Assembly (NCBI RefSeq): GCF_010450875.1
Contig: NZ_CP048421.1
Coordinates: 124,001-188,000 of the forward strand
Direction: 5' to 3'
Origin: Sphingomonas insulae
Lineage (GTDB): Bacteria > Pseudomonadota > Alphaproteobacteria > Sphingomonadales > Sphingomonadaceae
DNA: 64,000 bases
Positions 1-7,516 of this stretch are shown here, one piece after another; the stretch's first letter is position 1, and each line of letters opens with the position of its first letter. The notes beneath the pieces were generated by a model, which did no database searches, had not been told where the DNA came from, and saw only the letters and a program-made list of their open reading frames with translations. The position numbers were made by a program, and so were the translations under genes.

Positions 1-44
1 CGCAAGCGGAATAGAGCGACGGTCCCGGCGCAGCCGGGAGACGC
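1..44 (+). repeat. 44-bp structured repeat, copy A
   Basis: This segment matches positions 1688-1731 at 39 of 44 bases. Both copies fold into a GC-rich hairpin (CCCGGC, three-base loop, GCCGGG here). The other copy keeps the pairing with a compensatory G-C to C-G swap (CCCGCC/GGCGGG). Copy A ends 45 bp before the start of the response-regulator remnant. It may be a REP-like element or part of a small RNA; the function is unknown. Confidence 0.55.
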
Positions 45-89
45 CGACTATCTGCCGGGCCCATCAATTGACCCAAGTGGTAAAATGGT

Positions 90-499
90 ATGGAGAAGTC
101 GACGGTCCCTTATGCTCTTGTCGTCGACGACGATCCGCTGATCCTGATGGACGCCAGTGACATCCTGGCAGCAGCCGGGTTTCGGGTACGCGAGGCGGGG
201 ACCGGTGACGAAGACAAGGCGTTCCTTGAAACGGACGGCGCAAGCGTGATCCTCTTGGTTCTTCCGATGTCGAGATGCCCGGGGACACCAACGGCTTCGC
301 GCTCGCACGCCATGTCGACCAGCATTGGCCGGCGATCGAGATCGTGATCGCCAGTGGCCGGATCGCGCCGGCGCCGGGGGACATGCCCGACAAGGCCACT
401 TTCGTCGCCAAGCCCTACAATGCCAGGATGATACACGATCATCTTCGCCGGACGCTGCCGGATGGCAAGAAGCCCGAACCGCTCAGGCAGGCGGTCTAG
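90..499 (+). pseudogene. CheY-like response regulator, frameshifted
   Basis: A single receiver domain is split over two frames. The first frame opens with the acidic pocket VVDDDP. The second carries the phosphoacceptor segment SSDVEMPGD and the late conserved Lys in FVAKPY. The span of 410 nt is 136 codons plus two bases, and the frame change falls between about 245 and 262 in ATCCTCTTGGTTCTTCC. Without the two extra bases it would be a stand-alone receiver of ordinary length with no output domain, of the kind that often partners PAS hybrid kinases. It may be a true pseudogene or carry assembly indels. No partner kinase is adjacent. Confidence 0.75.
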
Positions 500-520
500 C
501 CACCACGGCGGATCAGCATG

Positions 521-555
521 AAAAAGGGGCCCGGGAGCCTCTCGCTCCCGGGCCC
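521..555 (-). terminator. Rho-independent terminator of ssb
   Basis: A perfect 12-bp stem (GGGCCCGGGAGC and its complement, 527-538 with 544-555) has a five-base loop. On the minus strand it is followed by five T residues. It lies 10 bp past the ssb stop codon, so it should end ssb transcription. The stem could also block read-through from the response-regulator remnant on the plus strand. Confidence 0.85.
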
Positions 556-564
556 TGTCCCCCA

Positions 565-972
565 TCAGAAGGGGACGTCGTCGTCGTCGTTGTCCTGGGC
601 GGGACCCTGCTGCTGGCGGGACTTGCCGTAGGAGAGAAACGTCACCTCGTCGGCGATGATCTCGACGCCGAAGCGCTCGATGTCCTGTTGGTCCGTCCAG
701 CGGGTGTAGTGGATGCGGCCACGGACCATGACCTTCTGGCCCTTTTCGACATTGTCGGCGACCGACTTGCCGATGCCGTTGAAGCAGGTGATCCGGTGCC
801 ATTCGGTGTCCTCGATCCGGCGACCGTTCTCGTCCTTGAGGACCTTGCCCTCGCTGTCGCGCTTCGGGCGCGAGGTTGCGAGGCTGAAGTTGGTGATCTT
901 GGTGCCACCGGTGGTGGTGCGGGCTTCGGGGGCGGCGCCGACGTTGCCGGCGAGGATGACGAGGTTCTGCAT
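565..972 (-). CDS. ssb: Single-stranded DNA-binding protein
   Basis: This 135-aa protein binds ssDNA as an OB-fold tetramer during replication, repair and plasmid entry. It begins MQNLVILAGNVG, has the OB-fold region over about residues 1-110, and ends in the acidic tip DDDDVPF that recruits partner proteins in this family. An in-frame start 16 codons upstream exists, but the ATG at 972 has a GAAGGA ribosome site at good spacing and matches the usual SSB N-terminus. It is a single-gene unit with a strong terminator behind it and a structured leader (1066-1152) ahead. Its place beside ArdC, ParB-like and methyltransferase-helicase genes is typical of conjugative leading regions. Confidence 0.95.
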   Translation of the reverse strand: MQNLVILAGNVGAAPEARTTTGGTKITNFSLATSRPKRDSEGKVLKDENGRRIEDTEWHRITCFNGIGKSVADNVEKGQKVMVRGRIHYTRWTDQQDIERFGVEIIADEVTFLSYGKSRQQQGPAQDNDDDDVPF

Positions 973-1065
973 TTCGAGGTTCCTTCTGTTCGCCGGGGGT
1001 TCGTTCCCTCGACTGAACACCGTCGAAGACGGCCAGGGACGCCCTCTCCACCGGAGCGCGCAGAC

Positions 1066-1152
1066 GCGCAGGGGAACCCCGATCAGAGGGGTGGTGCGGG
1101 CAGCCGCGCAAGCGGCAACTCGGCCCGAATGATCGCGGGTTGGAGGGGGCGG
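1066..1152 (-). promoter_or_regulatory. Structured leader upstream of ssb (copy A of a covarying hairpin)
   Basis: An outer stem pairs 1075-1085 with 1130-1141 (11 pairs, one bulged C) around a conserved core GGGGTGGTGCGGGCAGCCG. An inner hairpin GCCGC-GCAA-GCGGC is followed by CGGCAACTCGGCCCG. The copy at 4108-4190 keeps the core, but its outer stem has a different sequence that still pairs, so the structure is conserved rather than the bases. Each copy ends about 95 nt before a minus-strand start codon. It could be a 5' UTR riboregulator or a ssDNA promoter of the Frpo type; the strand is inferred from gene context. Confidence 0.7.
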
Positions 1153-2121
1153 ACGGACGGCTTAGGTCGTTCAGCAAAGAGAGGGGATGAACCCCGCGCG
1201 GGCAGGGGGGGCCAGGATCGCGAGCCTCGCTCCCGGCTGACACAACGTCGCTCACCGCACTGGACCGGCGCTTGCCGTGTACCCGACCAACGTCCGATGC
1301 GATCGGTGATCGATCCCCGGCATGGGGCCATATCTCGGGGCTCGGAACGGAGGAAGAGACCGCCGGAGGCGACTAATCCTGCCACGGCGACGCACGGTCG
1401 CTCGTTGTCGTTAGGAGAAGGCTATGCCCGGTCACATCCTCCCCCTGCGGATCATGGCACGCGTCCGGCGCCGATCTGCCAGGGGTGTTCACGCCCTGCG
1501 ATGTCCGGGCTGCGCATCTCCGCATGATGAGAGGCTCGATGTGAGATCATACGGGGACGATCGGCCGGAACGGGCACCAAGCCTCGATCGGGCGATCCTC
1601 CGTGCGACCCGTGAAATGCGGGGTCGCCGTTCCTCGTCAGGCGATCGTCACCCGGATGGGCCGAGACCCGAACGGGGCTCGGTGAAGCGCAAGCGGAGTA
1701 GAGCGGCGGTCCCGCCATCGGCGGGAGACGCAAACGCTTGGACCCGGACAGGTTCTGAAGGCGACCCTAGGCCTTGGGCCCGATCAGGACAGAGATGGAC
1801 TGTATGGCCTCGCCTTCCGTTGCACACGACGTCCATTCAACGTCCGAAGCGTGGCGAGTACATTCCCCACTCCCCCGCCAGATCCTGCTCGGGACGACAT
1901 CTCGCCTCAAATCCGCAAGGTTGGGCGAGCGCCGTTGATCCATGATGACCCGGCAGCGCACGAACTGCCAGAATGGTAGCTCTGGCGACGCTTCGGGGAT
2001 GAGCAAGTGATCAGGCGGGCCGGCGTCTTGGGCCGGTGCAACCGGAAGCCGATGACATTCGATACCGAGCGAATGGCCGCGATCCGTTCGGCAACAGTTT
2101 TCTATCGCCGAACGGTGGCGA
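1153..2121. other. Region without a convincing gene
   Basis: No reading frame here has protein-like composition or a recognisable domain. The longest open frame (1424-1945, plus) follows a GGAG-like motif but is rich in Arg/Pro/Ser and looks like a by-product of high GC. The only structured item seen is the 44-bp repeat at 1688-1731. Confidence 0.5.
1688..1731 (+). repeat. 44-bp structured repeat, copy B
   Basis: This is the second copy of the element at 1-44, in the same orientation, with five differences. Two of them (G to C and C to G) are a compensatory pair within the stem, and three fall in the loop. It lies in an otherwise empty region, so it is not simply the leader of one gene. Confidence 0.55.
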
Positions 2122-2773
2122 TCAAGCGACGATCAAGTCGTTCTCGACCGACGTGGCGCCAGGCGCAGCCCAGGCGGTCGAAGCCGCGGTTTGCCGCTCC
2201 TGCCATGAACCCACGGTCCCGTTCAGCTTGATGCGGCCCTCCTGCGCAGTGACGTGGACGTTTTCCTCGTCGAAGAACCAGGAAGGGTGAAGCGCGTGCT
2301 GGATGTCGTCACTGAGACCGCCGGTATCGACCCGGGGCTTGATCGTGATCTGGTTCGACACGCCAAGCACGCCCATCAGGTTGTGCATCTCCCGCTCGGC
2401 GGCTTCCTTCTGGAAGTGCCAGTGGACGTCACCGGTGAGCGTCAGCCAGCCCTTTTCGACCTTTACCTTCACGACATCGCGCGGCGTGCCCGTATCCCAG
2501 GCGAGCCGATCGACCGCAGCCGTTGCAATGTCGGCGTCATCGCGCTTGATCTCGAACGGGCAGCCGGACCTCGATTTCCTCGGCGACAGCCTTCACGCCC
2601 CTGACGCGTCCGGTCGCCATCTCGGCCGCGTGCTTCTGGCCGTAGCTCTCGACATGTCCGGTCAGGGTGACCGTGCCGTTGTCGGCGGTCACGCCGATAT
2701 GCGCCGCGGTGATGCTCGGCTCCCATTTCAGTTCGGCTAGCACTGCCTTTTGCAGCTGATCGTCGTGCGACAT
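2122..2773 (-). pseudogene. BON-domain (OsmY-like) protein, frameshifted
   Basis: Three BON modules, normally linked to envelope or osmotic-stress roles, are encoded in two frames. The N-terminal part begins MSHDDQLQKAVLAELKW and contains DNGTVTLTGHVESYGQKH. The second part contains VEKGWLTLTGDVHWHFQKEA and, near the C-terminus, EGRIKLNGTVGSWQER. The span is 217 codons plus one base. The frame is lost near 2560, where reading CTGCCGTTCGAG instead of CTGCCCGTTCGAG would restore the product. The start at 2773 follows GGAG. An extra C in a short C-run fits either a recent pseudogene or a base-calling error. Confidence 0.8.
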
Positions 2774-3052
2774 GGTGTTGCTCCGCAATTGAGTTCGTCC
2801 GGCAACGCTGCGGCATCGTACCTATCGCCGACAGGATCGGAAACTACGCAGGCACGCCCGGCGCGGTTCGGATCGTCCGGGGAATGGGCTGGCTGGCGTC
2901 GCAGCAGGCATCGACAGGATGCCCGGCGACCCGCCAGAATCATGAGAAATGAGGCGGCTCCGGCGATGACGCTGGCACTCGGACGCCGGGGAAGTCGATC
3001 CGACACGTCCGTGAACGGTAAGGCCGCCAGCAGACCGGCGGCCTCGGCAGGG

Positions 3053-4012
3053 TCAACCGACCATGCGATCTGTCTGAGCGTTGCGAGCGGACGGCGGCGT
3101 ACCCAGGGGACCGCGGCGATCAACGACGCGAATGCCCGCCTTCTTGGCATCGATCACCAGGCGTTCGGTCACGCCGTTACCCTGGAAGGCGATGACATAG
3201 CGAGGCTTCAGCGAAAGCATCTGCTCGTTGCGACGAAAGCCGGCACGATCACCGAGTTTGCGATCGAGCCCGAAGCGGACTTGCTGGATGCCATGCTGCT
3301 CCGCCCAGGAGGCAGCGATGCGTTCGATCCCCTTCATGTCGCCGCCATGGACGAGATACATGTCGCCCACGCGCTCCCGGACTGCGTTGAGGGTGCGCAA
3401 CAGGTTGCTACCGAACGCCGTCATGTCCTTGTCGGTCCCGAAGGTCAGCCGTCCCCCGGCGAACACGACCGGCGTCCCTTGCGCCGTGTTGGCATCGCGG
3501 ATCCGGTCGCGGCGAGCCTGGAGAAATGCTCGGCCGTCCACGATCGCCGATGTCACCCCGAGCGAAATGCGGTTACCGGTCGACGGGATCCAAGACCGAC
3601 CCGTCTCGCGGATGTAGTGTGCCGCGGCCGTGTCGCGCATCACCTCGTAGCAGGTGGCGGCTTCCTCGATCTTCTTGGCGAGGTCGATCTTCTCCTCGAG
3701 ATTGGCGGTGTTGATTTCCGAACCGTCCTGCTCGGCAATTAGCAGCCGGATCTCGTCGGTGAGGCGGTCGATGGTCGCATGCTTCTTGGCTGCGGCACGG
3801 TGGAAGAGGTTGACCAGGCCCCATCCCATCTCCTCGATGTCGCGCTCGAGAGACGTGTTGTGGAGGGTGGCGAACAGGTCGCTCCAGATCGCGGTGGTGG
3901 TTTGCTCCAGCGCCTCTGACGAGGGAGGACACATGCCTGAAACGTCCTCGGCGCGGGGTTCGAGGTGTCCAAGCTCCAGTGCTGCAAGTGCGGCGGCAAG
4001 CGAAGTGGTCAT
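3053..4012 (-). CDS. DUF2493 (SLOG/YspA-like) protein
   Basis: This is a 319-aa protein of unknown biochemical role. The C-terminal 120 residues hold the DUF2493 fold, a Rossmann-like SLOG nucleotide-binding domain, with the signature YLVHGGDMKGIERIAASWA followed by PRYVIAFQGNGVT. The N-terminal 190 residues are helical and not recognised. SLOG domains bind or cleave nucleotides or nucleotide-derived ligands; the ligand here is unknown. The leader holds the same hairpin element as ssb, so the two genes are probably co-regulated. DUF2493 proteins are frequent on sphingomonad and rhizobial plasmids beside ArdC and ParB-like genes. Confidence 0.85.
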   Translation of the reverse strand: MTTSLAAALAALELGHLEPRAEDVSGMCPPSSEALEQTTTAIWSDLFATLHNTSLERDIEEMGWGLVNLFHRAAAKKHATIDRLTDEIRLLIAEQDGSEINTANLEEKIDLAKKIEEAATCYEVMRDTAAAHYIRETGRSWIPSTGNRISLGVTSAIVDGRAFLQARRDRIRDANTAQGTPVVFAGGRLTFGTDKDMTAFGSNLLRTLNAVRERVGDMYLVHGGDMKGIERIAASWAEQHGIQQVRFGLDRKLGDRAGFRRNEQMLSLKPRYVIAFQGNGVTERLVIDAKKAGIRVVDRRGPLGTPPSARNAQTDRMVG

Positions 4013-4107
4013 GGTGAAGAGCCTTCATCTGATCGAGGCCGGCGGCCTATCCGCCGGATGCGCACCTCCTGGGCGGCCGAATAAGAGGCGCCCGCACCGC
4101 AGCGTGA

Positions 4108-4190
4108 GCGCAGGGGAACCGCAAAAACCGGGGTGGAGCGGGCAGCCGTGGCACACGGCAACTCGGCCCGGATTTTTGCGGTTGTGGGGG
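4108..4190 (-). promoter_or_regulatory. Structured leader upstream of the DUF2493 gene (copy B of covarying hairpin)
   Basis: AACCGCAAAAA (4117-4127) pairs perfectly with TTTTTGCGGTT (4173-4183). CCGGG extends the stem with CCCGG across one bulged A. The core GGGGTGGAGCGGGCAGCCG and GGCAACTCGGCCCG match copy A at 1066-1152, while the outer stem has a different sequence. The inner hairpin is GCCGTG-GCA-CACGGC. It ends 95 bp from the DUF2493 start, nearly the same spacing as at ssb. Confidence 0.72.
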
Positions 4191-4240
4191 TCTCGCGGCC
4201 GCCCATGTGCCGCATCTCTAAGGCGGAAGGCTGTCGGGCG

Positions 4241-4471
4241 TCAGGTGGCGTCGGGTGCAGATGTGACCACGCCTGCTGCTACGGTTGAAGTGGGGCCCAG
4301 CCCGAAGGTCGCGATGTCGTCGAGAAGTGCCTGCCCCGTTGCACCCAAGCGGACCATCGCCGCTGGGGTGATCCTCAACCCTCCATCAGCGCCGATCGCA
4401 TCGACCATGATGCGGAGCTGATCGACCAGATCCTCGCTCCGGGTCGCGGCATAGCCGGCGCATGCCGCCAC
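4241..4471 (-). CDS. Small hypothetical protein (76 aa)
   Basis: A GTG start at 4471 opens a 76-aa frame with ordinary protein composition, including RSEDLVDQLRIMVDAIGADG and a Thr/Val/Ala-rich tail. No domain is recognised. It follows the 71-aa gene at 4574-4786 by about 100 bp on the same strand. It is likely the last member of the operon running from 7516 to here. The support is codon composition and context only. Confidence 0.45.
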   Translation of the reverse strand: MAACAGYAATRSEDLVDQLRIMVDAIGADGGLRITPAAMVRLGATGQALLDDIATFGLGPTSTVAAGVVTSAPDAT

Positions 4472-4573
4472 CTCAGAGAACAGGCCGGGACGGGCAGGAC
4501 GGAGGCATCACAGCCATCCGGGACAACGCGCCAAGGATCGACGACCGCACCTCCCGGAGACTGTCTCAGTCGA

Positions 4574-4786
4574 TCACGCGCCAGCCAATAGCGATCCAGC
4601 CCTGGCGATTGCGCGCATATTTCGCGGCCGTCGCGAGAATAACTTGCGGCGCGCATCGGCATCGCTGGCGTAGTCCGCGGCCGCGTCAGCGGCGCGCGCG
4701 GGCCAGCATAGATCCGTGTCAAGGATCGCGACTGGATGCGCCGTCGATCCTTCGACGACGAATTGCTTGATGATCGGCTCAGGCAT
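4574..4786 (-). CDS. Small hypothetical protein (70 aa), overlaps the PAPS-reductase-like gene
   Basis: The product begins MPEPIIKQFVVEGSTAHPV and includes a basic stretch, RRKLFSRRPRNMRAIARAG. The start was chosen because ATGCCTGA places the start codon over the upstream stop, an arrangement typical of translational coupling; a longer in-frame start at 4834 would overlap the neighbour by 56 bp. No family is recognised. The coupling suggests it works with the upstream PAPS-reductase-like protein. Confidence 0.55.
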   Translation of the reverse strand: MPEPIIKQFVVEGSTAHPVAILDTDLCWPARAADAAADYASDADARRKLFSRRPRNMRAIARAGSLLAGA

Positions 4787-5723
4787 GGTGACGGTCTGCG
4801 GCCAGCGCGTCAGACGCGCGGTGAAAGTCGTCAAGCCAGCGCCCCATCGGGGTGCGTTGCTCAGGGAGAAGCGCGGCCTGCGCCGCCTGAAAATCGAGTA
4901 GCGCCAAGGGCGCGGTCTCGATGATGCGGTCGACTTCGGCCGGTGAAAGGAGGCCGCGTTCGCGGATGAACTCGGTTATGCTGCCGGGACGCGGCGTCGC
5001 ACCGCGACGGCCAAGCACCGGCTTGCGCCACAGGCCTTCGACATTGCGGAGGCGAGGCTTGGCTCGCGCTTCCATCAAGACGATGATGCGCAGTACCTCC
5101 GATGAAAGCTCCAGCACCTCGTCAGGCTTGATGCTGCCACAGATGTAGCAGCTCGACTTGGTCGGGACGGGGAGGCCAGCGCGCGCGATACGCGCCTCGC
5201 AGTCGGCGCGCACCCATTCCCATTCCCGCAAGGGGTAGCGGTAGGCGTAGCGCGGATCCTCGCACCCGACCGCGTGATGGTAACGCTGCGTGTCGCGTCC
5301 AGAAGCGTCGTAGCCGATCAGCTTTACCACGCGCCCGCCTGCGTCCCAGCAGCGGCGCGCGGGTTCCCACTGGGCGGTCCAGGCATCTTGCGGGGCCGCC
5401 TTCCATTTCTGGGTGCAGGACCCCCCACCAAATACCACGGAGGGCAGGGTGGCGTTGGTCAGCATGTTCTCGGCGATGCCCGCATAGGGCGGCCAGTGCT
5501 TGAAGTTGCGGGGCTGGTAGCGGACGATCTCGGATGGGATGCCGCGTTCCGACATCCAGGCCCGGAACACGGGGATAAACGCATAGGTCGCCGACTTCTC
5601 GGCGCCGGGATCGGCGAAGAGAACCATGTCGACGGGCTCGCCGCGTTCGGCGAGTTCCACGATCATGGCGGTGGAGTCGACGCCGGCACCCCAGGCCGCG
5701 ATGACGGGTGGGCGGTCAGCCAC
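4779..5723 (-). CDS. PAPS-reductase-fold (adenine nucleotide alpha-hydrolase) protein
   Basis: This 314-aa protein belongs to the PP-loop ATPase/PAPS reductase superfamily, whose members activate substrates by adenylation or handle sulfur and sulfonucleotides. The PP-loop appears near the N-terminus as WGAGVDSTAMI (SxGxDS-like). Cysteines later in the protein (GGGSCTQKWK and SSCYICGSIKPDE, a CxxC) could bind metal or take part in sulfur chemistry. An in-frame ATG at 5903 lies deep inside the upstream gene and adds Arg/Ser-rich sequence. The GTG at 5723, overlapping the previous stop by a few bases, is therefore preferred. A second, divergent family member is encoded at 7513-8235. The substrate is unknown; a role in DNA modification is inference. 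Confidence 0.8.
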   Translation of the reverse strand: MADRPPVIAAWGAGVDSTAMIVELAERGEPVDMVLFADPGAEKSATYAFIPVFRAWMSERGIPSEIVRYQPRNFKHWPPYAGIAENMLTNATLPSVVFGGGSCTQKWKAAPQDAWTAQWEPARRCWDAGGRVVKLIGYDASGRDTQRYHHAVGCEDPRYAYRYPLREWEWVRADCEARIARAGLPVPTKSSCYICGSIKPDEVLELSSEVLRIIVLMEARAKPRLRNVEGLWRKPVLGRRGATPRPGSITEFIRERGLLSPAEVDRIIETAPLALLDFQAAQAALLPEQRTPMGRWLDDFHRASDALAADRHHA

Positions 5724-6327
5724 TGGCCGTGTCCCGCACGACGATCGCCGCATGAACGATGCGATAGGCGCGCGTGCGAAACGCCGGGATGCGGCAGATC
5801 GCGCGACTTTCCGGGTCACGGAACAGCGGCGTCTTGCCCTTGGGATTGGCGACCACCTCGAAACGGCTGCGGTCGCTACCGTCGCTGAAACGCATGGGCT
5901 CATCGAAGATGATGGTCTGCCCAGGCTTCGGGGTCGGCTTGGCCCGGTCGAGCTTCTTCGCGAGCAGGTTGGCGCGGCACCGCGCGCGCCAGGCCAAGGC
6001 GTATTCGCTGTCCGTGACGGTCAGCTCGTCGAGGATCGCGGCCGGACACTCGCTCTCGTTGGGCCCGACCGTTTCATCCATGTCCTTGTACCCAAACGTG
6101 CAGCCGTCGCGCGCGCCGATGCTGGTCTTGGTGAAGCAGACGATGCCGAACACGATCCGTTCGTCGTCGTCCGCCAGGCGCTCGCAAGCGGCGTAATAGG
6201 TCGATCCGACCATGGCGGACGCCAGCACGGTCAGGCGATGCGTGTCGCGCTGGTAGGTAAACTGGTTGTCGAGGTAGGAGCGCGGGGTGGCGCAGCCGCC
6301 CATATCGCGCATTAAGAGCCAACCCAT
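5716..6327 (-). CDS. Hypothetical protein, possibly DUF6927-like
   Basis: This is a 203-aa soluble protein starting MGWLLMRDMGG, an N-terminus reminiscent of the MGWLF-type DUF6927 family often found on mobile elements. The middle contains YYAACERL and IVFGIVCFTKTS. No catalytic motif is evident. Its stop lies beside the GTG start of the PAPS-reductase-like gene, and it follows the gene at 6352-6987 by 24 bp, so it is part of one operon. The family assignment is tentative. Confidence 0.65.
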   Translation of the reverse strand: MGWLLMRDMGGCATPRSYLDNQFTYQRDTHRLTVLASAMVGSTYYAACERLADDDERIVFGIVCFTKTSIGARDGCTFGYKDMDETVGPNESECPAAILDELTVTDSEYALAWRARCRANLLAKKLDRAKPTPKPGQTIIFDEPMRFSDGSDRSRFEVVANPKGKTPLFRDPESRAICRIPAFRTRAYRIVHAAIVVRDTASG

Positions 6328-6351
6328 GACAAGTCTCCGGTGAAGTGAGGA

Positions 6352-6987
6352 TCAGGCGGCAGCGGCGAGGCGCGGAGAGCCCACGTCGCCAACCTTCGCG
6401 GTGAGCCGGCGCTGGAACGTGGCTGCATCCAGCAGCTCGGCGATCGGCGCGCGTTGAACGGGGCCGGCGTGTTCGCCTCTTCGGCAGCGGTTGAAGGTGA
6501 TCTCGCTGTCGGGGAGAAAGCTGTGCGGCCGCACCCGGATCGAGAGATCGGCATGGCGCAGCTCGGTCGTGCCATCGTCCGCGATACCGCCCATGTCGGT
6601 ATCGATACGGACGTCATGCGCCTCGAGACCGATCGTCTCGGCAAGCGAAACGAGTGCGAGGCGAGCCTGCCGATGGAATGTCCGTTTCGCCATTGCATCG
6701 CCGGCGACGCTGTTGCCGGCGATGTCGAGCAGCGCGGATCTGGTGATGACGGTGCCCCGATCTTCCGCACAGCGCAGACGCAGCTCGTTGGTGCTGGGCG
6801 CACTACGTTCGGCGACGGACGCCAGATTGCGGATCAGCAGCAGGATCGACGCATCGAGATCGATCGGCTTGCCGGCACGCCGGCAGTCGTCGACGCCCGC
6901 GTTCAGGGCATGGAGCGCTGCAGGCAGGGTGCCGAGCGCCTCGGGAGACAGCGCCTCGTTGTGGCGATAGTGGGTGTCGTAGAGCAT
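6352..6987 (-). CDS. Hypothetical protein (211 aa)
   Basis: The start at 6987 (MLYDTHYRHNEALSPEALG) has a strong AGGAGG ribosome site seven bases upstream; an in-frame ATG at 7104 would run through the leader motif and the neighbouring gene. The product is soluble, with a helical N-terminal half and a mixed C-terminal half. I recognise no family. The shared GA-rich leader motif at 7021-7044 lies 34 bp upstream, suggesting its own regulation together with the ParB-like and methyltransferase-helicase genes. Confidence 0.7.
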   Translation of the reverse strand: MLYDTHYRHNEALSPEALGTLPAALHALNAGVDDCRRAGKPIDLDASILLLIRNLASVAERSAPSTNELRLRCAEDRGTVITRSALLDIAGNSVAGDAMAKRTFHRQARLALVSLAETIGLEAHDVRIDTDMGGIADDGTTELRHADLSIRVRPHSFLPDSEITFNRCRRGEHAGPVQRAPIAELLDAATFQRRLTAKVGDVGSPRLAAAA

Positions 6988-7020
6988 GGCCGAACCTCCT
7001 GAGCGCACACGCGCGCTCAA

Positions 7021-7044
7021 AAGGCCGAAGGCTTCCTCTCCTCC
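7021..7044 (-). promoter_or_regulatory. Shared GA-rich/AGCCTTCGGCT leader motif, copy 1
   Basis: On the minus strand this reads GGAGGAGAGGAAGCCTTCGG followed by CCTT. The motif recurs at 11435-11457 and 15758-15779, each time 34-71 bp upstream of a minus-strand start codon. It combines a purine-rich tract with a small stem around a TTC loop. It may be a promoter-proximal or RNA-level control site. Confidence 0.55.
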
Positions 7045-7057
7045 GTGCGGGGCCTTG

Positions 7058-7267
7058 TCAGAGCATCCCGCCAACAGGATCGGCCGATCGTGAGGCCGCG
7101 TCATAGCCGGACTGCCAAGCCGTGCGGAGCTTGCTCCGTCGGCGGTAATGGCAACGGTCGTTGCCCATGACGAAGCAGCGCCATCCCGATTTGTTGGCTT
7201 CCCACAGCGGCTCTTTCCGCGTGGGAGCGAGAAGGCGCGTGAGGTCCACGCCCGTGGCGGCGTTCAT
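7058..7267 (-). CDS. Small Rmf/CrpP-fold-like protein
   Basis: This 69-aa basic protein carries the pattern A-x3-G-x3-C...CHYRRRSKLRTAWQSGYDAA. It resembles the ribosome-modulation-factor/CrpP fold, in which two short helices end in a conserved W-x2-G-x3-A. Its ATG overlaps the upstream stop (ATGA), so it is translationally coupled to the gene at 7264-7516. Rmf-like proteins bind ribosomes, and CrpP was described from a plasmid; which applies here is unknown. The fold call rests on a few conserved positions. Confidence 0.6.
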   Translation of the reverse strand: MNAATGVDLTRLLAPTRKEPLWEANKSGWRCFVMGNDRCHYRRRSKLRTAWQSGYDAASRSADPVGGML

Positions 7268-7516
7268 GACGGGCCTGCATGGTCGCCGAAGGCGCCGGCA
7301 GGGAGTGTCCAGTGATCCGCCAGGATCGAGAGCCGCCAGACCGGATCATCGGCTTGCGCCAATTCGTCGGGATGAAGCATCGCAGCCGGGAACGCCGTGC
7401 CGCGATCAGCGAGCTGCGTGACGGTGAGCGAGCGATGGATGGTCTTCCCGGTCGCGGCTTCGCGAGCCGCGACCCGTCGGAAGGCGGCAGGAAAGACGAG
7501 CCGGAGCGTCGCTCAT
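7264..7516 (-). pseudogene. Small operon gene with a frameshift near its start
   Basis: A protein-like frame (for example FRRVAAREAATGKTIHRSLT, and later DDPVWRLSILADHWTLPAG) runs to a stop that overlaps the ATG of the next gene. It has no start codon of its own near the 5' end. An ATG at 7516, overlapping the stop of the upstream gene as ATGA, lies in another frame and reads MSDAPARL. The span is 84 codons plus one base, so removing one base near 7490 joins the two. The double four-base overlap implies a genuine gene. The frameshift may be decay or an assembly error. No family is recognised. Confidence 0.6.

Noticed and set aside
1424..1945. Open frame on the plus strand after a GGAG-like motif
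   Set aside because: Composition is Arg/Pro/Ser-rich, no domain is visible, and it overlaps similar open frames on the other strand, as expected in high-GC non-coding DNA.
4375..4722. Long minus-strand frame overlapping two small genes
   Set aside because: Its composition is shadow-like, and the two small genes in the other frames have better starts and coupling.
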